From the NCBI GenBank assembly GCA_949361645.1, contig OX442418.1:10326632-10390631 (forward strand): a stretch of DNA of 64,000 nt. The letters run 5' to 3'. The position numbers and the translations under genes were made by a program. The notes below the pieces were generated by a model, which was not told the DNA's origin, made no database searches, and worked only from the letters and a program-made list of their open reading frames with translations. Numbering within the stretch: position 1 is the stretch's first letter; the number at the start of each line of letters is the position of its first letter. Source of the stretch: Spongilla lacustris (lineage: Eukaryota > Porifera > Demospongiae > Spongillida > Spongillidae). This document shows positions 44,660-55,860 of this stretch, in pieces.

Positions 44660-45950
44660 TATCTATGATTAAACAAGCTGAAATCATCACACAGCATGTA
44701 CATCGTTCTTTTATTTTTAGTGTACTGTGTGGCCAATCTGAATGCCATTAACACCATCTGTCAGCCCTCCCTCAAATACTTGTGTACACGAAGATAACTT
44801 CGACAGCAGTTCACCTATCAGGCTCCCCACTTTCTCTTGAAGGGCTAGGTACTGGCCAAAGTACTTTCTGTACAGATACCCTGATTCGAACTCCTTGTTT
44901 AATAGCGTCTCTCGCTGATAGCCTGCATTCGCGCGCTAGATCGATTAGTACTGCTCTGCACTCACTTGTTGGGTTAGCAAGCTGCCTTCTGTTTTTGCCA
45001 ACCAAGACGGGAGCAACGCAAAGCTTAACTGAAGCGATTCTACTCCGACTCCATTTGATGTTACGCAATCGAATTGGTGCTAAACAACGTCACACGGGGC
45101 TAGAATACGTCAGCGTGATACGTCATGGTGTCAGTTTTCGCGTACCGGTGATGTAATCCATCCGCTGCTGTGAAAACATGGGTCTGGGTACGAGACTAAT
45201 ATATCCCCCCCCCCTCGTATCCATGTATCCGTACCGGTATTTTGCCAAATGCAAGGGGAAGCATTCGAATTTGAACAAACGCGAGGGGAAGCATTCGGAT
45301 TTGGCCAAACGCGAGGGGGACCCCCCCTCCCCCCCCGTATTCGAATTTGGCCACACGCTAGGGGGGGTGCGGGCGCCCAACGCCACTGAGTACGTCTGGC
45401 CATATCGCACCACGCGTACGAGACTCTCTAGATATGCCTAATGGCGAGGCTGGCTACCTCAGGCTAATGGGAAGTGCCAAATTATGGCGAGGCTATCAAT
45501 GGCCTTGGCTATGTGGTATAACGTCGGCGTTTGATTGCAGCTCGTGTGTGCTCCAAACACAAGTAGATTCGTTACTTACTACTTCACTACGTGGAAAAAA
45601 AGGCGTAGGCCTGTTGGCTTCTCTAGATAAGCACATACGTTGACACGCGCACACCACTACTGCCGGCCTCCCACACACCTTGGGTAGCTGCGGGGACCTC
45701 CAACACCACAATACAACTAGGAAAAACACCAAAAACTGCTCTCCTATCACTACCCACAACAAAATAGTCGTTTTTTCTCGCTCCTTTTGCAGTACACAAC
45801 CAAAAGGCTTGGTAATTAAATAGTATCAAAGGCTTAGTTACAGCCACAAACTTGCTACCACGTCACGAGACAGAAACACTCACCTTACAATTTCCACTGG
45901 CAAAAAGTCTACAAAAAGAACAACTATTTTAACAACTGTTCAGACGTAAG
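44660..45950. other. Repeats and unassigned DNA
   Basis: An 85-codon minus frame (44811-45068) is unassigned. 45190-45370 contains three diverged units of TTGGCCAAACGCGAGGGG and C/G runs. Nothing else recognised. Confidence 0.35.
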
Positions 45951-45969
45951 AGCCCCTTTCTTTTAAGGA

Positions 45970-46170
45970 AAGAACTGCGCATGCGCAGTGTCAAGGTGCA
46001 GTATGCGCTGTGGACCCTGCAGTCAAGGCATGAATCTCCAAATACTGAGGCAGTTGTTCTAGTAGATGCTACAAATGCTTTCAAATCTCTCAATCCACAA
46101 TATAATCAACATCTCCCATATGTTAAGCTTTGAAGGCACCACACAGGGCGATCCTATTAGCAGTATTGCG
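45970..46170 (+). pseudogene. Reverse-transcriptase fragment with internal deletion
   Basis: The plus strand reads TEAVVLVDATNAFKSLN around 46040-46090, the RT motif containing the first catalytic Asp. After a deletion it reads EGTTQGDP in another frame around 46130-46155. Same family as 58870-61116. Confidence 0.6.
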
Positions 46171-46197
46171 TAATCCACACACATAACATTGACATAT

Positions 46198-46198
<1 letters not shown>

Positions 46199-46270
<72 letters not shown>
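46199..46270. repeat. (CA)n microsatellite
   Basis: About 36 CA dinucleotides. Confidence 0.95.
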
Positions 46271-46274
<4 letters not shown>

Positions 46275-46661
46275 AACTGCACCACCTCCTCTTATTAATG
46301 TCTATAGTATGCTGCCATGCAGTGCATTACTTGAACATTGCATTGGAACTGAAGTTATTAAAACTGTAATGGAAATGTTTAATTTCATCATTAGAATGAA
46401 TACATGCATGAATAAGCACACACAGCAAAGCTAAACACATACAAGTTGGCTTTCATCAGGGTCAAAATCAATCTGCCATAATCTGGCTTATACTGAAGGA
46501 CTTGGGCTGCCTCAGCCTAGTGGCCAGTCTTCCAGCAAGATGTGGTGCTTTCTCTTTTCTGCCCACATTGCTGCTGAACCTGCCATTACATCATGATTTT
46601 GTAATTAAGCAGACATCTTTTTTGAGGACTGTCAGCATGCATGCTTGGGTGCACAACTTGA

Positions 46662-46935
46662 ATCTGGAAGCAGCCTGGGTCATGAAGCAGCCTGGGTCAT
46701 GAAGCAGCCTGGGTCATGAAGCAGCCTGGGTCATGAAGCAGCCTGGGTCATGAAGCAGCCTGGGTCATGAAGCAGCCTGGGTCATGAAGCAGCCTGGGTC
46801 ATGAAGCAGCCTGGGTCATGAAGCAGCCTGGGTCATGAAGCAGCCTGGGTCATGAAGCAGCCTGGGTCATGAAGCAGCCTGGGTCATGAAGCAGCCTGGG
46901 TCATGAAGCAGCCTGGGTCATGAAGCAGCCTGGGC
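46662..46935. repeat. 17 bp minisatellite
   Basis: About 16 nearly perfect copies of CAGCCTGGGTCATGAAG. A single diverged unit occurs at the equivalent place (about 48465) of the duplicated segment, so the array expanded from one unit in this copy. Confidence 0.93.
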
Positions 46936-48431
46936 CATGTCCTGCTGATATCCTCATCCCTACCTGGGAGTTGGGAAAGCCTGCAGCAATTGAACCACAT
47001 CAAAGCCATTTTAGCATGCCAAGGCATGGTGACCAAAGTGGTGCAATGGACATAGCTGATCTTCACTGATGGAAGGCCATAACCACTACTTATGGAAGGT
47101 AGCCAAGCTGATGAGTGTGGTGAGGAAATTGAAGCAAGTGAGCCCTATCTGGCAGTAAAGCATTAACAAATAACTCAGAAAATTGATTGCCCTCTAATTT
47201 GTAAGATAATAACCTCTGAATTAGACTGTGGTAATGGTGAAAGCAGCAACAGTAGGTACAGATCCATTGAACAAGTCAGTAAGGTTTGGCAGACAATCTA
47301 ACATATCTATCACCTCTGCTGGACAAATGATCCCCTCAAGGCTACCTTCAGCAAAAGCTTGATATTGGACTTCATTGGTTTGGGCTAGAGCCACCCACAA
47401 ATTTTTTGATCACTTGTACCATAAGGTGTGTGTGTGTGGGGGGGGGGGGGTTCATATAAGGTGGTGCCATGTCCAACTGTCTACTCCTTCATCAAAGATG
47501 CTAAGAGATGGGAAGGTAATAAATGAACCAAATCACAGATGGAACAAGAACTATAACAGTGTCAGCCCATACAAAAACCAGAAACCAGCTCCAATGGTGA
47601 TGTAAATGAGCCTCAAGTAAAAAACATTTCATCAGATCCTTCAGAGAAGCAGACAGTACCCAAGAATACCAAGGTAGCCAGAGAAATGGCCACTACAATA
47701 GGATTACCTGGTATTAGTGGCCAATGAATGGGATAGTGTACTCAGTCCCCCACACAGGTCCAGCTGTCCCAACCATTGTGTGCATTGTTAGACCTTATGA
47801 CAAGCTTGAACAGCAGACTGGATGTATGACTGATGAAATTGAACCATTACATTTGCACTCCACAGTTCAATGGTGAAAGGTTCATTTTTGCAACCTTTCT
47901 TGCAAAACTGCAAGCTATTAAAAGCTTCTCGTATTTACCCTTGTGGCTTGGGATAAGGTTTTCTTTCTATATAACTACCAGTATTAAGTTATCATCACAG
48001 TTTTGTCAATGTTTTTTGAAAAATCATTTGCATGTAACCAACTGGTGGTGTGGTTGTCCTCAGCCCCGCCCCCACATGCAATACTTCTCAACCCGCCCTT
48101 ATTTCTTGTCACCATGGATGATACAATACAGGATGCAAATATCAATGATCCATCTTATCATAAAGCAGGATGATAAATATGAATATAATATCCTTCAAGA
48201 CCAACATTCTGCCAAAGCCAAAGTCCCCAAATCCAAACAAGAACAACACTTTACATTCAAATGTAGCTTTGACCCAAAAGGATGTTCTTCCACCTTCACT
48301 TGCATATGCCATGGACCCCTCTCAAGAAAAAGGTGCCTCCACCTGACATTCAGTTCTACATTATTGATGATCATGTCCAATCACCTAATCTCTCTATTGT
48401 TTTAAATTATTGCACCAAACCCTTTCAGACA

Positions 48432-48818
48432 CTAGTTGTGTTGTGAACAAGTCCTGCTGATAGCAGCCTGGGTCATAAAGCATGGCAAACATGTCCTGCT
48501 GATATCCTCCTCATCCCTAACTGGGAGTTGGGAAAGCCTGCAGCAATTGAACCACATCAAAGCCATTTTAGCATGACAAGGCATGGTGACCAAAGTGGTG
48601 CAATGAATGGGACATGCATTGGGGACATAGCTGACCTTCACTGATGGGAGGCCATAACCACCACTTATAATGGCTACTTGAAGCTCAGAGGGATCAAGAT
48701 GAAGGCTAAGCCTTAGGGAAGGTAGCCAAGCTGATGAGTGAGGCGAGGAAATTGAATGCAAGCGAGCCCCATCTGGCAGTGAAGCATTAACAAATAACTC
48801 AGTAAATTGATTGTCCAC
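48432..48818 (-). pseudogene. Retroelement C-terminal scrap in the duplicated segment
   Basis: Minus-strand frame with LPDGARLHSISSP, LHLDPSELQVAI and TTLVTMPCHAKMAL, matching the C-terminal part of the family at 34640-34947. Not functional. Confidence 0.6.
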
Positions 48819-49599
48819 TAATTTGTAAGATAATATCCAGTGAGAGCATCAATAGTAGGTACAGATCCATTGAAATTTGAACATATCTATCACCTCTGCT
48901 GCACAAATGATCCCCTCAAGGCTACCTTCAGCAAAAGCTTGATTATAGACTTCATTGGTTTGGGCTGGAGCCATCCACAAAACCTTTGATCACATGTGCC
49001 CATTTAAGGTAACGGTCATTTAAGGTGGGAGTCATTTAAGCTATGGGGGGGTTCATTTAAGGTGGTACTATGTCCAACTGAGTACTCCTTCATCAAGGAT
49101 GCTAACAGATGGGGAGGTAAGTGGATTATTAATGAACCAAATCACAGATGGAACAATATCTAAAACAGTCCACATAAACTAACACAGAAGCCAGCTCCAA
49201 TGCAGTGAAGTGATGCATGTGAGCCTCAGCTAGTAGATAACATCTTTACTCCTTCTGAGAAGCAGACAGTACCCAAGAATACCAAGGCAGCCAGAGAGAT
49301 GGCCACTACAATAGGGTTACCTGGTAGTAAACCATTGTGCACACTGTTAGATCTTATGACAAGCTTCAACAGCAGACTGGAGGTATGATGGAATTGAACC
49401 ATTACATGTGCACTCCACAGTCCAATGCTGAAAGGTTCATTTTTGCAACCTTTCAGCAAACCTGCAAGCTGTTAAGCTTCTCATATTTACCCTTGTGACT
49501 TGGGATAAGGTTTTCTTTTTATATAGCTACCTGTATTGATTTATCATCACAGCTGTGTCAATGTTTTCTTGAAAAATCATTTGCATGTAACCAACTGGT

Positions 49600-49990
49600 A
49601 GTGTGGTTGTGCCACATGCTGTACCCTCAGCCCCACCCCCACATGTTGTACCCAACAGCCCCGCCCCCACATGTTTTACAGCCACGTCCTCACATGCAAT
49701 ACCCTCAGCCCCTCCCCCACCATCAATACCTCTCAGCCCTCCCCCACCATCAATACCTCTCAGCCCCTCCCCCACGAGCAATACCCTCAGCCCCTCCCCC
49801 ACAATTAATAACTCTCAGCCCCTCCCCCACAAGCAATACCTTCAGCCCCTCCCCCACAAGCAATACCTCTCAGCCCCTCCCTCGCATGCAATACCTCTCG
49901 GCCCCTCCCCCACATGCAATACCTCTCAGCCCCTCCCCCACATGCAATACCTCTCAGCCCCTCCCCCACATGCAATACCTCTCAACCCCC
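49600..49990. repeat. 28 bp minisatellite
   Basis: About 12 copies of CTCAGCCCCTCCCCCACA with ATGCAATACCT or similar. G-rich on the minus strand, with G-quadruplex potential. Only one unit exists in the sister copy at about 48060-48090. Confidence 0.9.
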
Positions 49991-50247
49991 TTACATGTAG
50001 ACTAACACCTTTGTGGCTTTCTGGGAAATTTGATACAATTTTAATTTTACCAAACCATAGCACTAGGTTCTACAATTCTTCAGGAGTCAAACAAACTGCA
50101 GCCCTGCTGACAGGTAGACTTCACAATGGATCCTGATTGGTCAGATATTGTTGTAAGGCAGCCTCTGACATAACGTGCTACATGACATAGAAACTACACA
50201 TCACAAACCCCTCCCCTCACCCCCGTAGCAATAAGCCCCACCCCCCA

Positions 50248-51165
50248 CTACTGAGGTGGGAAGGGCACAAACTCTGGATACTGCCGTCGTTCTTCATCAT
50301 TCAGAATCTCGCCCTGAGTGTCCCTCTCGTTGAAGGCCACCCAATCGTGGGCAATAGGGGACCTCAGCATGTGCTCTGGGACACCAAACCCATTCACCAG
50401 CTCTATAGCTTGACTGCCCAGCTCGGCAAACAGCTCCCTGGAGCGCCTGGTGATGGCCTGGGCCAGAGGGGGGCTCAGCAGTCCCTCCGAGAGGTACCAC
50501 CCCATCCAGGTCTCAGGGACCGAAGTGACTCCAGCACCCCCTGGATGTCAGGGTCTGCGTCCTTGATGGCCAGTAGCATGGCGTCATTGTCCACACCCTC
50601 TCCATAGGTGTGTGCTGTGTGCTGAACATGGTCGCTCTCCTTCATCATCCACACCTGGAGCACCGCCTTCCCCTTCTGCTTCTTGAGCATGTTCCTCAGC
50701 CCCAGACCCATCTTTAAGGACAAGGAGTGCAGGAGGTACTTCTCCCTCCCCCGCAGTAGGGCAGTCTGCACGGCCTGGGAGGTGGGGTCCCCGGTGGTCA
50801 GAGGGATGCAGGGCTAGGGGGAGCTTGGACAAGGTCGCAAACCTCTTCACCTCCGCGGGCTTGACCGTGGTCATAAGTTCCTTGCTCACCTTCTGCATGA
50901 GGATGCAGTTTTCCCCCTCGGCCGTGAGCCCCGTGTGGGACCAGGTGATGCACTCCCCTAGGCGGTTAGCGGACAGGTAGCCCTGCCCCCCCACACCTCT
51001 CCCTCCCGACGGTGGCCACCTGCTCGTTGTTCCAGGTGCCCGTGGTCTTGAAGATGCAGCAGAGAAGCAATACCTCCAGCTTCTCCTCGGCTGACATGTT
51101 GGGGTGCTGGGCTGCATACCTGTCCTTGGCGTGGTTCAGGCCCATGTTGAGGGCATAGATGTTGG
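50248..51165 (-). pseudogene. Acyl-CoA oxidase/dehydrogenase-like gene segment, frameshifted
   Basis: Peroxisomal-type fatty-acid beta-oxidation enzyme, C-terminal half. Reading minus from an acceptor-like CTACAG at 51166: NIYALNMGLNHAKDRYAA and CIFKTTGTWNNEQVATVGRE; then, after a one-base shift in a run of seven G (50986-50992), GGQGYLSANRLGE and LTAEGENCILMQKV. A second shift near 50815-50800 leads to DPTSQAVQTALLRGREKYLL. A third near 50500 leads to ELGSQAIELVNGFGVPEHML and the stop after FVPFPPQ. All parts are collinear with the acyl-CoA oxidase fold. No introns in 918 bp and higher G+C than neighbours. Pseudogene or error-rich sequence. Confidence 0.6.
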
Positions 51166-51169
51166 CTGT

Positions 51170-52050
51170 AGAATATTACTCTGTTGAGGCTATAATAATG
51201 TACTATAAATGTACCAGTAGCCTCGGCATTGAAATCCGTTCAACTTTTAAAATTATGCTCAGGTGATAAATCAGGCATCACAGTTATCAGTGCGTTGAAA
51301 AAGTTAAATCAAAAATTATGACAAATGTAGCTCTCTTCACTAGCTATGGCCTATGGGTGTACAATCTTTATGAGCCCACTGTTGGCATTCAATACATTGA
51401 ACTTCTTCACCACCTTAATAAGCTTTTGAACACACCAAACAAAACCCGGTCCAGTCTTCAGCACACCTTTTGGACCTTTTTGAAGGCCCTCTTCAAATTG
51501 CACCTTAGCACCCTGTTTTCCCTTTCTGAATGACGATCTTTCTTGGGGTCTCACATGCTTTAAAAACCCAGAAAACCAATCAACACCAGTTTCTACCCAT
51601 GAATTATAGCGATAGTTAGGTTATTTGCTACAACCCAATACTGATAGGCAAGCTTTCGTATTTCCTGAGGCAAAAGACCCTGATATATGCTAGTACATGT
51701 AGCTGTTAATATATACACATGTATTAGCCAAAATCCTCCTCCAAAGCGTTCGGGAAAAAATAGGTCCTGTCTAAAGCATATATGTTCTCCGATTATGGTC
51801 GTTTGCAACATCGCGGCAAAGTTGGTACTTAACATCACACAGTGACATCATAGCTCCATTTCTGATGGATGCTTGATTGTTTTGACAAAGCCAGCAGCCC
51901 TTACAATGTCTTCTTTGGAATACAAACCTCTACTATACTAGCTAGTAGTTCGAGTACAGCCTGTCCCCTGACAGGCCATGGAGGTGTAATGCTTTCACAT
52001 TGCAATAAAATTTATGTACACAAAAACGCAACATATTACATAATCATTAC
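51170..52050. other. No recognisable gene
   Basis: AT-rich intergenic or intron DNA between the oxidase-like segment and the NHL gene. Frames at 51318-51554 are unassigned. Confidence 0.35.
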
Positions 52051-52055
52051 ATCAT

Positions 52056-53562
52056 TCAGCAATACTTCAATACAGTACCAGCACCATAGTTTGCAACATA
52101 CACACTACGATCTCTGGGATCTAGTGCAGTACCCCAGGGATTGCTTGAATTTTCCAATGTTTTGATTTTGTTTCCTTGAGGATCAAAGATGGAGAGACAA
52201 TGGCCACTATACTCACTGATGATGCTGTAACCTTTCCCATCAATGGCTATTCCACTAAGACCTTTTGGAACACCATATTTTCTGATATATGCACCTTCCT
52301 TTGTGAAGACTTTGATACAATTTGACTTATAGGCTGCAACATGAATGTTTCCCTGAGGGTCTAAAGCAAGTCCCCATGGGTACTGAAAAGAATGGTTCCC
52401 AGAACCTTTACCATCTATGGTCAATAACCTACCACCAGCTTCATTGAATATTTGTATCCTATGGTTACCACTATCAGAAACAATCAATCTGTTGTTTGAG
52501 TTAGCAATGACAGCAATGGGACCATTGAACTGTCCCTTCTGACCAAACTTATGAAAGAACTCTCCCCTTGATGTCAGCTTCTGTACACGATGGTTGCCGT
52601 AGTCAGCAACATACAACACATCTCCCTTGATGGATATACCACATGGTATACTGAACTGACCATCACCACTTCCACCCCTACCTATGGTATTCTTCAGTTT
52701 ACCAGTTTGATCAAACACATAAATGCAGTGATCCCCACTCCCTATATAGATGTCTCCATTGTCATGGATGGCAACACATAATGGATAACTACACTTGATC
52801 ACTTGTTGGGCTTTACATAAGGTGAGGTAGACAAATTTGACATCAAGGTCATGAGGACTGTTCTGTACAAGTTGACCATCCATTGTGATGACCAGCTGGT
52901 GAGGACCAGCAGTCTGAGGGGTGAGGGTGATGGTGTAGGTACCATCCCTGTGGTCCTCCACCTCTCCATACACAACTGCTCCACTATGGACCTTGGACCT
53001 CATCTCACCCTTCACCTGTACACCACCATGTGTGTACCCCTCCCCCTCTGAGGTCTTGCTCACTACCTTAACATGGAATCTGGTCCCCACCTTGGCTACT
53101 GATGTGGATGTCCATGTGCTTGAAAATGGAGACAAGTCAAATACATGACCAAATTTAGACATCTCTCTTACAAGACCATCTGTTTGCACAGACACAGGTA
53201 TGTGGCTATATTGGTTTTGAGTGAGGGACATGGTCTGGACCCTCTTGAGTGTGGCCTGCAGTTTAGTGGGTATAAGTCCTCCAAGAGCTACCACCTCATG
53301 GTCAGTGTGGGTCTGGAGGATGTGGGAGGCCACTTCAGTGTAGTGACCAATGTCCTCAACTATCTTTTCAAACTGTTCCTTCTGGAGGGTCAGTGCAGTT
53401 GTCTTGGATAGTGAAATGGCCTCCACCTCTGACAATAGTGTCTTTTTCCTTTCCTCTAATGTTTGCTGGAGTACTTCAAAGGCTTGGTTGATGACCAATA
53501 CAGCATTGTTATTGGCGTTCTCCACTTGCTCTATCATCTTGTCAAAATAGTGCAGTGCTGTG
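52056..53562 (-). CDS. TRIM2/3/71-like NHL-repeat protein (3' exon)
   Basis: One exon of 1,507 bases starting at an acceptor (TTCTACAG before 53562) and ending with TGA at 52056-52058; about 502 residues. Order: coiled coil (residues about 10-110, with QTLEERKKTLLSEVEAISL), a filamin/ABP280-type immunoglobulin repeat (about 150-245, with HRDGTYTITLTPQTAGPHQL), then about six NHL repeats forming a propeller (GDVLYVADYGNHRVQK, NRLIVSDSGNHRIQIF, GNIHVAAYKSNCIKVF). This is the C-terminal architecture of TRIM-NHL ubiquitin ligases. RING and B-box exons should lie upstream (above 53562) but I could not identify them, so the ligase activity is inferred only. Confidence 0.85.
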
Positions 53563-54840
53563 CTGTAGAAGAATACCAGGATACAAAATAATGAGGGGTG
53601 ACTATATATACACTCACTAAAGTCAAATTGTACAATGGCTATATTTTTGGATCCAGTGTTTTTTTAGCCAATCGTATATATTTATATTCACAATAGTAAT
53701 AAGCCAACCAATCATGGCTGCCGGGTAACCTGTGAATATTTTCAGCCTTTTCTCGAAGTAGACTCAGGCAAAAAGTGGTCAGGGCATATAGCCAGCAGGC
53801 CTGGCCTGTTCCTACGGCCCTGTAAAATGGATGGCTGGGAGCTTTTCTGAGCTGACATACAGCCCAGGTACAAACACAGGCCGAAATATTTATGGTGACA
53901 CGTTTTATATCCAGGTATTCTTCTATCTACATGTATGGTGCAAGCTATCACTACATGCACCCACATCCTGACGTTCAGTACATGTACCTTCTCCATGCCC
54001 AGTACAATAGATGCTGTATGTACCTATGTACACATACACACACCATCATATACCTATGCACACATACACACACCATCATATACCTATGCACACATACACA
54101 CACCATCATATACCTATGCATACATACACACTCCATCATATACCTATGCACACATACACACTCCACATGGATGCACACAGATACCTTTGCACATACACAC
54201 ACATCACATGGATGTACAAATATACCTATGCACACATACATGTACACACACTACATGGATGTACACAGATACCTATGCACATGTACACACACCATATGGA
54301 TGTATACAGATATCCATGCACACAGCATGGATGCACACATACACACACCGCATGGATGCACATATACCTATGCACATTTACATGTACTCACATCACATGG
54401 ATGTACACAGATACCTATTGCACACATAGTCCTACGCACTATGTTGCTCTGGTTCATTCATTCGTTCATTTGTTTGTTTCTCTAACTTCATTTCACGCAC
54501 TCAGTACTTCATCAAAAATCGGTGCAAAAGAATTTTAAACGTTATTTAGTAAAACGGTATGCACAATGCATTCAGGTATATGCTCGTGCACGGTTACTGA
54601 GATACGCACGCACCGTTGTCACTAGTACGCCTACGTTAAAGGGTTGGAATATATACTTTTGCTGCAAGCGAAGGGGGCGATTATATGCGGTACTCTACGG
54701 TATTTACCTGGTCTTTGACTCCACTGCCTCCATATTTACTAGTACATGTATAATCTTGAACAAGTTTCAGTCTCGATCTCACGTGAACGTAGTTGCATAT
54801 AAACATTACATTTTGTTTACCGGTAATCGGCATATATAGT
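53563..54840. repeat. Upstream/intron DNA with CA-rich 31 bp tandem repeats
   Basis: The repeats lie at 54030-54170 (unit ACACACACCATCATATACCT plus ATGCACACAT) and degenerate CA/TGGATG units to 54410. The remainder is non-coding. RING/B-box exons of the NHL gene were looked for and not found. Confidence 0.5.
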
Positions 54841-54844
54841 GTGG

Positions 54845-55860
54845 ACTGGTTCAGTCACTATACGATGTGATCAATGGAAGGTCACTGGGGCAAGTGCGCG
54901 TAGTCTACTGGAAGACAAAGCCCTTCATGGCGTCTGGAGGTGTCTTCAGACTGCTACGGGGCCAGCTCCTCCTCATAGCAGCAGAAGCACTTCCCTTCCT
55001 CCTCCAGTGGGGTGGCCAGCTTGGGCTCCCAGCACACCTCCCACCAGGACCACCAGGTGTACAATGGGGCTGCCATTCAGGAGCAGTGTTCCTCCTCAGT
55101 GGCGAGGTGGCTTGTCTGTCACTGGGGGGGCAAATACACAGACTGCCGCCCCCCCCCCCCCCCTCCCCCACGCACACACACACAAACACACATGCTGCCT
55201 TTCTGTCAGAATTTCTTATATCGTTACAGGGGCGGATACAGGATTTTGGCGAGGAGGGGGTGGGTTCCACATGGATAATTGACGCGTCGACGACAGGGAG
55301 GGGCGCGCGCGAAGCGCGCGAAAATTTTTGTGGTGCGTTTTCCACAGAACTAAGGCAATCAATAGTGCCCTCTGTTCGAGCAGCACGATAACAATAACAA
55401 AAACTGGTAGCAATTAACACGTAGATCTCATGACATCAGTCAAGCCGAAGTTTTGGCCGGAACTATTTACAACTACATGTATAGAGCAATGTACTTGGAA
55501 TTGGATTGTTTACCTACGTAACCGTACTATTACGTAACAAATGCTATAAATATATATCACGTGGGGTGAAATCCCGCCTTCTTTACTCAGATCGCCGACG
55601 TTCGCTATTGATAAACTCGTTCCCAGCATTATGACTCTACATGTGTACTACATAGATAATCATCTTAATTAAGCACATTTCGTGTAATTTCCTTGGCGGC
55701 TGGTGCGCCCCTATCGTCATTTTGGCGCCCCCTTTTTAAGGCCAGCTGGGGGGGCAACTGCCCCCCCCGGCCACCTCGCCACTGTTCCTCCTCCAGCCTG
55801 GAGGATGAAGTGTTGGTCACCACCACACCAGACCCTATAATTTACATCAATTTATGAAGC
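54845..55860 (+). other. Possible host exon interrupted by a transposon
   Basis: GC-richer sequence at 54845-55097 continues after the insertion at 55784-55857. Across the insertion (one target duplication removed) a plus frame GAAIQEQCSSS continues as LEDEVLVTTTPDPIIYINL-stop. I do not recognise a protein family on either strand, so gene status is uncertain. Confidence 0.25.
55098..55783. mobile_element. 686 bp DNA transposon with 10 bp target duplication
   Basis: Terminal inverted repeats AGTGGCGAGGTGGC (left) and GCCACCTCGCCACT (right, imperfect beyond 13-14 bp). Direct repeats GTTCCTCCTC flank it at 55088-55097 and 55784-55793. It encodes no transposase. Termini are followed by G/C runs. 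A 9-10 bp duplication suggests a Mutator-like or similar superfamily, but that is an inference. Confidence 0.75.

Larger units (their letters stand above)
46930..49990. repeat. Direct duplication of about 1.58 kb
   Basis: Segment 46930-48105 is repeated, diverged by indels, at 48495-49990. Shared landmarks: CAGCAATTGAACCACATCAA (46985 and 48541), AAATGATCCCCTCAAGGCTA (47325 and 48905) and TGTAACCAACTGGT (48034 and 49586). Both contain the minus-strand retroelement C-terminal remnant (46930-47165; 48480-48800). Confidence 0.75.

Noticed and set aside
46662..46935. CRISPR-like array
   Set aside because: 17 bp units abut without spacers.
48100..48420. Part of the 190-codon plus frame 47833-48405 as a host gene
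   Set aside because: It overlaps the duplicated repeat segment, has no recognisable domain and is absent from the sister copy.
54839..55420. Overlapping proline- and leucine-rich frames
   Set aside because: They read through a transposon end and C/G homopolymers; no homology was recognised on either strand.
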